A stretch of DNA of 64,000 nt from Micromonospora sp. WMMD980 (GTDB lineage Bacteria; Actinomycetota; Actinomycetes; Mycobacteriales; Micromonosporaceae). Positions 59,711-64,000 of this stretch are shown one piece after another. Each line of letters starts with the position of its first letter. The stretch's first letter is position 1. Where the stretch lies: NCBI RefSeq assembly GCF_029626035.1, contig NZ_JARUBE010000003.1, positions 6,138,001-6,202,000 on the forward strand. The letters are read 5' to 3'. The notes under the pieces are model-generated. The model saw only the letters and a program-made list of their open reading frames with translations, did not search any database and was not told the DNA's origin. The position numbers and the translations under genes are program-made.

Positions 59711-60928
59711 TCACTCGAACGTCACCGGGATGTCGGCCCGCGTGGTGGTGCCGGGCACCGCCGCGCCCTCGCCACCCCGTTCCGCCTGGACCGTGAGGTG
59801 GTGGTCCGGCCCGGTCGTCCGGCGGATGAAGTGCAGGCCCACCACGGCCCGCCCGCCCGGCTCCAGCGGGCCGGGATAGCAGTAGAAGAAGGTGCCCCGG
59901 TGGGCCGCGGTGGGACAGCTCTCGACACGCGTGTGCTCGTGGGTGTCCTCGGCGCTGTCCGGCAGGGTCACCCGGACGTCGGTCAGCCGTCCGGAACCGA
60001 TGTTGGTGACGGTGACGGTCGTCATGCCCCGCCGCCACCCGTCGGCGTCCGGCGGGCCGTAGACGACCGGGGTGGTGGTGACCGCGAACAACGGTGACAC
60101 CGGCGTCGGCCCGGTCGCCGAGGTGGACACCGACGGCGGCGGCTCGACCGGGAAGGCCGTCGGTCCGCCGGTCTGGGTGAACTCGGCGTCCGTCCAACGG
60201 TAGGTCCGGGTCTGCCGGTGCGCCGCGTCCGGCTCCCGGCCGTCGGTCGGGAGCCGGTCGGCGACCTCGACCCGGAGCGCCCCGTCCGGCCGCGCGTCGA
60301 GGGCGACGAACCACTCCGGCCGCCGCGGGTCGGACCGGAAGACCCGCCCGAGCGCCACCGGCACGCCGTCCGCGCCCCGGTCGAACGCCACCACCTGCTC
60401 CGGGTACGGGCTGCGCCCGCGCAGGCAGCGCAGCAGCGCCACCGGTTCCGGCACGCCGTCGCCGTCGACGTCGCCGTAGGCGTACGCCGAGGTGGAGAGC
60501 AGCACGTCGCCGCTGCCGCCGGTGCGTTCCGCGAGGCGCACGTTCCGGGCCCGGCAGCCCGCGCCGGCCGGCCAGGCCGGCAGATCGACGGTGGCCGCGA
60601 GTAGTTCCGCCCGTTCGATCCGGCCGGTCGGCGCGCTCGGCGAGGCCGACGGGCCGACGCTCGGCGATTCGCTCGGAGCGGGTGCCGTGCTCGGCGCCGG
60701 CGACGTCACCGGCGCCGGTGTGGGCGCGCGACCCAGCGCGGCCCAGGCGGCCACCGGCGCGGCGACCGCCGCCGCGACCACGACCGCCACGGTGGTCACC
60801 CGGCGTCGCCGCCGGCGCCGCACCGTGCGCCGCACCGCGTCCGGCCCGGCCGGCACGACCGCGTCCAGGGTCAGCGTGCGGTACGCCTCGAATGCGCCGC
60901 TCAGGCGCGAGTCCCGGGGCTCAGGCAT
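59711..60928 (-). CDS. Single-pass membrane protein partner of the ECF sigma factor
   Basis: 405 residues: cytosolic N-terminus of about 40 residues with a basic VRRTVRRRRRRR, one membrane helix (VTTVAVVVAAAVAAPVAAWA), a Ser/Pro-rich linker and an extracellular domain rich in beta strands (VAFDRGADGVPVALGRVF, VTNIGSGRLTDVRVTLPDS, RTTGPDHHLTVQAERGG). It overlaps the sigma gene by 8 bp. Position and topology suggest a regulator or target of the sigma factor, but no anti-sigma zinc motif (HxxxCxxC) is present. Confidence 0.7.
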   Translation of the reverse strand: MPEPRDSRLSGAFEAYRTLTLDAVVPAGPDAVRRTVRRRRRRRVTTVAVVVAAAVAAPVAAWAALGRAPTPAPVTSPAPSTAPAPSESPSVGPSASPSAPTGRIERAELLAATVDLPAWPAGAGCRARNVRLAERTGGSGDVLLSTSAYAYGDVDGDGVPEPVALLRCLRGRSPYPEQVVAFDRGADGVPVALGRVFRSDPRRPEWFVALDARPDGALRVEVADRLPTDGREPDAAHRQTRTYRWTDAEFTQTGGPTAFPVEPPPSVSTSATGPTPVSPLFAVTTTPVVYGPPDADGWRRGMTTVTVTNIGSGRLTDVRVTLPDSAEDTHEHTRVESCPTAAHRGTFFYCYPGPLEPGGRAVVGLHFIRRTTGPDHHLTVQAERGGEGAAVPGTTTRADIPVTFE

Positions 60929-61481
60929 GATCGGTCACCTCGTTCGTGGTGGTGAGCTGGGCCGCCAGCGCGGCCCGCCCCCGGTGCAGCCAGGACTTGA
61001 CCGTGCCCTCCGGCACGCCCTCCTGCTCCGCGATCTGGCCGACGCTGAGGTCGGCCAGGTGGTGCAGCACCACGGCACGGCGCTGCCTGGGCGGCAACTG
61101 GGCGAGCGCCGTGGTCAGCGCCACCCGGTCCGGGCCGGGACCCGGCACGTACTCCTCGCGCTGCTTCCGCAGCCAGGACTCGGCCGTGCGCAGCCGCCGC
61201 CAGCGGCTGGTGGCCAGGTTCCAGGCGACCCGGCGCACCCAGGCCACCGGATCGTCGTAGCGGGAGACCCGCGACCAGCGGGCGAAGGCCCGGCAGAACG
61301 CCTCCTGCACCAGGTCCTGCGACTGGGACAGGTCGCCGCAGTAGGCGGCGAGTTGCACGGTCAGCGACCGGAAGTGCGCATGGTAGAGCCCGTCGAAGTC
61401 GACCGCCTGGTGTCCGTCCGGGCCGTCCGTCGTCTCGTCGGGTGGCGGCTCACCGAGCCGCGCCTCGCTCGTCACGGTCAT
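60921..61481 (-). CDS. ECF sigma factor, SigE-like
   Basis: 186 residues. Region 2: FDGLYHAHFRSLTVQLAAYC, DLVQEAFCRAFARWSRVSRY (QEAF) and RRVAWNLATSRWRR; region 4: LAQLPPRQRRAVVLHHLADL and IAEQEGVPEGTVKSWLHRGR, with helix-turn-helix. Typical ECF of actinobacteria (SigE family). ATG 61481 follows GGGGAGGAACGG; ATG/TTG at 61526 is less likely. Coupled to the downstream membrane gene. Confidence 0.93.
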   Translation of the reverse strand: MTVTSEARLGEPPPDETTDGPDGHQAVDFDGLYHAHFRSLTVQLAAYCGDLSQSQDLVQEAFCRAFARWSRVSRYDDPVAWVRRVAWNLATSRWRRLRTAESWLRKQREEYVPGPGPDRVALTTALAQLPPRQRRAVVLHHLADLSVGQIAEQEGVPEGTVKSWLHRGRAALAAQLTTTNEVTDHA

Positions 61482-61617
61482 CCGTTCCTCCCCGTACGCG
61501 CCGCCGGGCGCAGTCTTATCCGTCACACGTGCTGACGCCGCCGCCGGTTGCGTCGGTTGCGCCGTCGGTGGCTGTGGTTGACTGTCGGTTCAGAGACAGC
61601 GCAGGGGGAGGCCCGAG

Positions 61618-62178
61618 GTGCAGTTGCCGGCCGTGCTCGGCGAGCCGATCCGGTTCGTGCTCAACTGGGGCCGCCGTTACTCGCTCTGGGTGTTCAACTT
61701 CGGGCTGGCCTGCTGCGCCATCGAGTTCATCGCGACCAGCATGGGCCGGCACGACTTCATGCGGCTCGGCGTGATCCCGTTCGCCCACGGCCCCCGGCAG
61801 GCCGACCTGATGGTGGTCAGCGGCACGGTCACCGACAAGATGGCCCCAGCGGTCAAGCGACTCTACGACCAGATGCCCGAGCCGAAGTACGTGATCTCGT
61901 TCGGCGCCTGCTCCAACTGCGGCGGCCCCTACTGGGATTCCTATTCGGTGACCAAGGGCGTCGACCAGCTCATCCCGGTCGACGTCTACGTGCCCGGCTG
62001 CCCGCCGCGCCCGGAGGCGCTGCTGCACGGCATCCTCCGCCTTCAGGCGAAGATCGCCGCCGAGCAGGCCGGCGTGGGCGGCGTGCCCCGCCCGGACGGG
62101 CTCGCCTCCCCGGCGGACGTGGTCCCCCGACCGGTGGAGGCGCTGACCGCGCCCCCGGTGCGCCCACCGGCCGGCTGA
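61618..62178 (+). CDS. nuoB: NADH-quinone oxidoreductase subunit B, stand-alone copy
   Basis: 186 residues. The N2 iron-sulfur cluster ligands are intact: LACCAIEF (adjacent Cys pair), GACSNCGG and VPGCPPRPE. Other family motifs: [40 protein letters not shown] and [20 protein letters not shown]. The C-terminal 30 residues are Pro-rich. No nuoA or nuoD lies adjacent; the next genes are a DUF2252 remnant, a dehydrogenase and, at the window end, a probable nuoC. It may belong to a second, rearranged complex I cluster. GTG 61618. Confidence 0.92.
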   Translation: MQLPAVLGEPIRFVLNWGRRYSLWVFNFGLACCAIEFIATSMGRHDFMRLGVIPFAHGPRQADLMVVSGTVTDKMAPAVKRLYDQMPEPKYVISFGACSNCGGPYWDSYSVTKGVDQLIPVDVYVPGCPPRPEALLHGILRLQAKIAAEQAGVGGVPRPDGLASPADVVPRPVEALTAPPVRPPAG

Positions 62179-62206
62179 GCCGTCCGGTGGCGGGGCGGCG
62201 CTAGCC

Positions 62207-62746
62207 ATGCGGGCCATGATCGACTCCCCGGAGAAGCGTTCCGCCTTCATCGCCGACGTGCTGACCGAGGAGTTCGGCGCGTCCCTGGCGATCGACCCGG
62301 CGGCGTTCCGCCGCAAGTTCCGCAAGATGGCCGCCTCACCGTTCGCGTTCTACCGGGGCAGCGCCTCGCTCTGCTACGCCGACCAGCGCGGCGACTTCGC
62401 CGGCGACCGCTACCTCGACGACCGGACCAGCCGGGTGTCGATCCACGGCGACCTGCACGCCGAGAACTTCGGCACCTACCTGAACGCCTCCGGCCGGCTG
62501 GTGTTCGACGTCATCGACGACGAGCGGGTCCGGTCGTACTTCCGGCACCAGGGGCACCGCGCCGCGGAGTCGCAGCGGGCGTTGCAGGCGCACGCCGACC
62601 CGTGGTTGGGCTTCACCGAGCTGGACGGCGTCGGCCAGCTCGTCGCCGAGGTCTCCCCGTACGCGGCGGACCTCGACTGGGCCGACGTGAACGAGCCCGA
62701 GGAGCTGTATGGGGTGCTCACCGACCTGGGCGGGCATCTGAGCGGG
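62207..62746 (+). pseudogene. DUF2252 protein remnant with internal and C-terminal deletion
   Basis: The frame from ATG 62207 carries two genuine DUF2252 parts: MAASPFAFYRGSASLCYADQ, RVSIHGDLHAENFGTYL, RLVFDVIDD, then directly RVRSYFRHQGHRAAESQRAL and GFTELDGVGQLVAEVSPYAA, DLDWADVNEPEELYGVL. In full-length DUF2252 proteins (about 430-450 residues) the two parts are separated by some 180 residues; here they are joined at about 62519. After GGHL (62740) the gene ends against the convergent dehydrogenase. Both deletions should make it inactive. Confidence 0.75.
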
Positions 62747-63802
62747 TCACTGCGCGAAGTTCAGCACCACCTTGATGTCGTCGCCCGTCGACGCGTACGC
62801 CTCGCGGTAGGCGGAGACCGGCACCCGGCGGGTGATCAGCGCGTTCAGCCACGACCGGTCGGCGCGGGCGAGCGCCTCGCCGGCCAGCTCCCAGTGCCGC
62901 CGGCCGGCGTTGACCGAGCCGAACACCACGTTGTTCTCCAGCACCAGCTCCCGGTTGAGCGCGCCGGCATCAAAGTCGATGGTCCGGCCGCCGCTGGACA
63001 CGCCGGTGAGGCAGACGATGCCGTTCGGCGCGGCCTTGCACATCGCGTCCAGCACCACCGGCGGCGCGCCGGTGCACTCGACCACCACGTCCGGTTCGAG
63101 ATCAAGCTCGGCCACGGTCGAGGTGTGGTAGGTGGCACCGAGCGCCCGGACCAGGTCGGGCTTCGGGCCGGTGGTGTTGCGGTCCAGCACGTGCACGGAC
63201 AGCTCGCGCTGGCTGGCCAGCAGCGCGGCCAGCAGGCCGATCGGCCCGGCGCCGGTGATCAGCGCGGTCTTCGGCTTCCACTCGGCCCGGCGGCCGATCC
63301 GCTCGATGTGGTCCCACGCCTTCGCCACCACGCTCGTCGGCTCCAGCAGCATGCCCACCGACGCGAGCGCCGGGTCGAGGCCGACGGCGAACTTGGGTTG
63401 CAGCCGCCACCGCTCGCGGGCGAAGCCGTTCAACCCCTTGATGCCGTGCTCGGTGTACTGCCCGTTGCGGCACATGTCCCACTCGTCCACCGCGCAGTTC
63501 GCGCAGGGCACCGGGTCCGGGCGGCGGACCACGCCGGCCACCAGGTCGCCCGGGTGCAGCGTGCCGGTCGGGTCCTCCAGCACCCGGCCCAGCGACTCGT
63601 GGCCGAGCACCAGCCGCTCCTGGCCCGGCGGCGCCTCGCCGTACTCCCCGGCGATGATCTCCTGGTCGGTGCCGCAGACGCCGACGGCGAGCGCCTCGAC
63701 CAGGATCGCGCCCTCCTCGGGCGCCGGCTCGGGCCAGTCCTCGGTCAGGCGTAGCGAGTCCGGGACACCGGGGGTCACAGTCACAGCGCGCACGAGCCCC
63801 AT
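62747..63802 (-). CDS. Zinc-dependent alcohol/glucose dehydrogenase
   Basis: 351 residues of the MDR superfamily. Catalytic zinc residues: VCGTDQEII (Cys), GHESLGRVL (His-Glu), structural zinc loop PCANCAVDEWDMCRNG with three Cys, Rossmann motif ITGAGPIGLLAALLA. The VPCANCAVDEWDMCRNGQY-type segment and overall plan match archaeal/halophile glucose 1-dehydrogenases. NADP versus NAD cannot be settled. ATG 63802. The gene ends hard against the DUF2252 remnant. Confidence 0.85.
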   Translation of the reverse strand: MGLVRAVTVTPGVPDSLRLTEDWPEPAPEEGAILVEALAVGVCGTDQEIIAGEYGEAPPGQERLVLGHESLGRVLEDPTGTLHPGDLVAGVVRRPDPVPCANCAVDEWDMCRNGQYTEHGIKGLNGFARERWRLQPKFAVGLDPALASVGMLLEPTSVVAKAWDHIERIGRRAEWKPKTALITGAGPIGLLAALLASQRELSVHVLDRNTTGPKPDLVRALGATYHTSTVAELDLEPDVVVECTGAPPVVLDAMCKAAPNGIVCLTGVSSGGRTIDFDAGALNRELVLENNVVFGSVNAGRRHWELAGEALARADRSWLNALITRRVPVSAYREAYASTGDDIKVVLNFAQ

Positions 63803-63896
63803 CTTTCCCCGCCGGCCGCCGAACCGCTCGGCAAAGCGACGATCCGGGCCTGGACGGCCCGACCCGGGCGGAAGCCGTCGGCCATAGGATCAGCGC

Positions 63897-64000
63897 ATGA
63901 CTCCGGAAGAGGTAGGCCGGCGGGTGGTCGAGCTGCTCGCGTCCGTCGAGGCCACCGCGTCGGTCTCCGGCGGTCAGGGACACGCCCGCGCCACCGTCGA
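63897..64000 (+). CDS. nuoC: Probable nuoC, N-terminal part only
   Basis: ATG 63897 opens TPEEVGRRVVELLASVEATA, SVSGGQGHARATV and runs off the right edge after 34 codons. The opening resembles what I recall of NADH-quinone oxidoreductase subunit C of Micromonospora clusters, which would fit the nuoB gene 1.7 kb upstream on the same strand, but too little is visible for a firm call. Confidence 0.4.
   Translation, partial: MTPEEVGRRVVELLASVEATASVSGGQGHARATV

Noticed and set aside
1..64000. tRNA, rRNA and riboswitch genes
   Set aside because: None recognised on reading both strands; absence was not tested by computation.

Overview
The window is very GC-rich actinobacterial DNA with frequent GTG starts, ATGA and GTGA start/stop overlaps, and almost continuous coding on both strands. 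Gene content points to Micromonosporaceae, most likely Micromonospora (inference). The cues are three small genes of a type I recall from that family (5897-6573), a HisKA/CheY/SpoIIE-phosphatase regulatory block, a HAAT-type ABC operon and a rhlE-DUF3107-DUF3152-moeZ block whose order recalls mycobacteria.

Layout. 1-3490: ABC-F ATPase, ROK sugar kinase, TPR and Smr-domain proteins. 3506-4509: a graveyard of decayed genes (a conserved small protein, a GNAT gene without a normal start, a SET-domain fragment). 4542-9640: membrane protein, HTH gene divergent from a three-gene coupled operon (middle gene frameshifted), RibD/DHFR-like reductase, membrane M28 peptidase. 9838-14101: SpoIIE-type phosphatase with receiver, CHASE3 histidine kinase, CheY-like regulator and inositol-phosphatase-like enzyme, partly overlapping. 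14221-21834: secreted coiled-coil protein, spermidine-synthase-like membrane protein, Ser/Thr kinase with a CBM2-like ectodomain, KtrAB potassium uptake, secreted GDPD. 21950-26700: a less GC-rich accessory island with a three-Cys DUF5131 protein and its partner tcmP, which is split by an IS701-type element with a clean CTAG duplication; then a tandem hairpin repeat, a GntR regulator and a small protein. 26796-30078: sortase-anchored VWA surface protein, frameshifted just after its signal peptide. 30374-35042: five-gene branched-chain amino-acid/amide ABC operon. 35153-43773: SDR oxidoreductase, RecQ-like helicase fused to a phosphoribosyltransferase domain, metal-chaperone/membrane pair, XRE regulator, methyltransferase, DEAD-box RNA helicase. 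44061-52877: ferritin-like protein, DUF3107, TetR, long disordered protein, alpha/beta hydrolase, two DUF3152 metalloprotease-like paralogues, moeZ. 53037-64000: toroid-fold protein, proBA, alkyltransferase-like protein, MFS and PLP decarboxylase pair, ECF sigma factor with membrane partner, a nuoB that stands apart from other nuo genes except a probable nuoC at the window end, a DUF2252 remnant and a zinc alcohol/glucose dehydrogenase.

The least explained part is the DUF5131/TcmP island. Both proteins have enzyme-like motifs and no established role that I know of, and removing the IS in silico restores a perfect tcmP reading frame. Several probable single-base frameshifts lie in G/C runs, so some broken genes could be assembly errors. 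I saw no tRNA, rRNA or CRISPR array.
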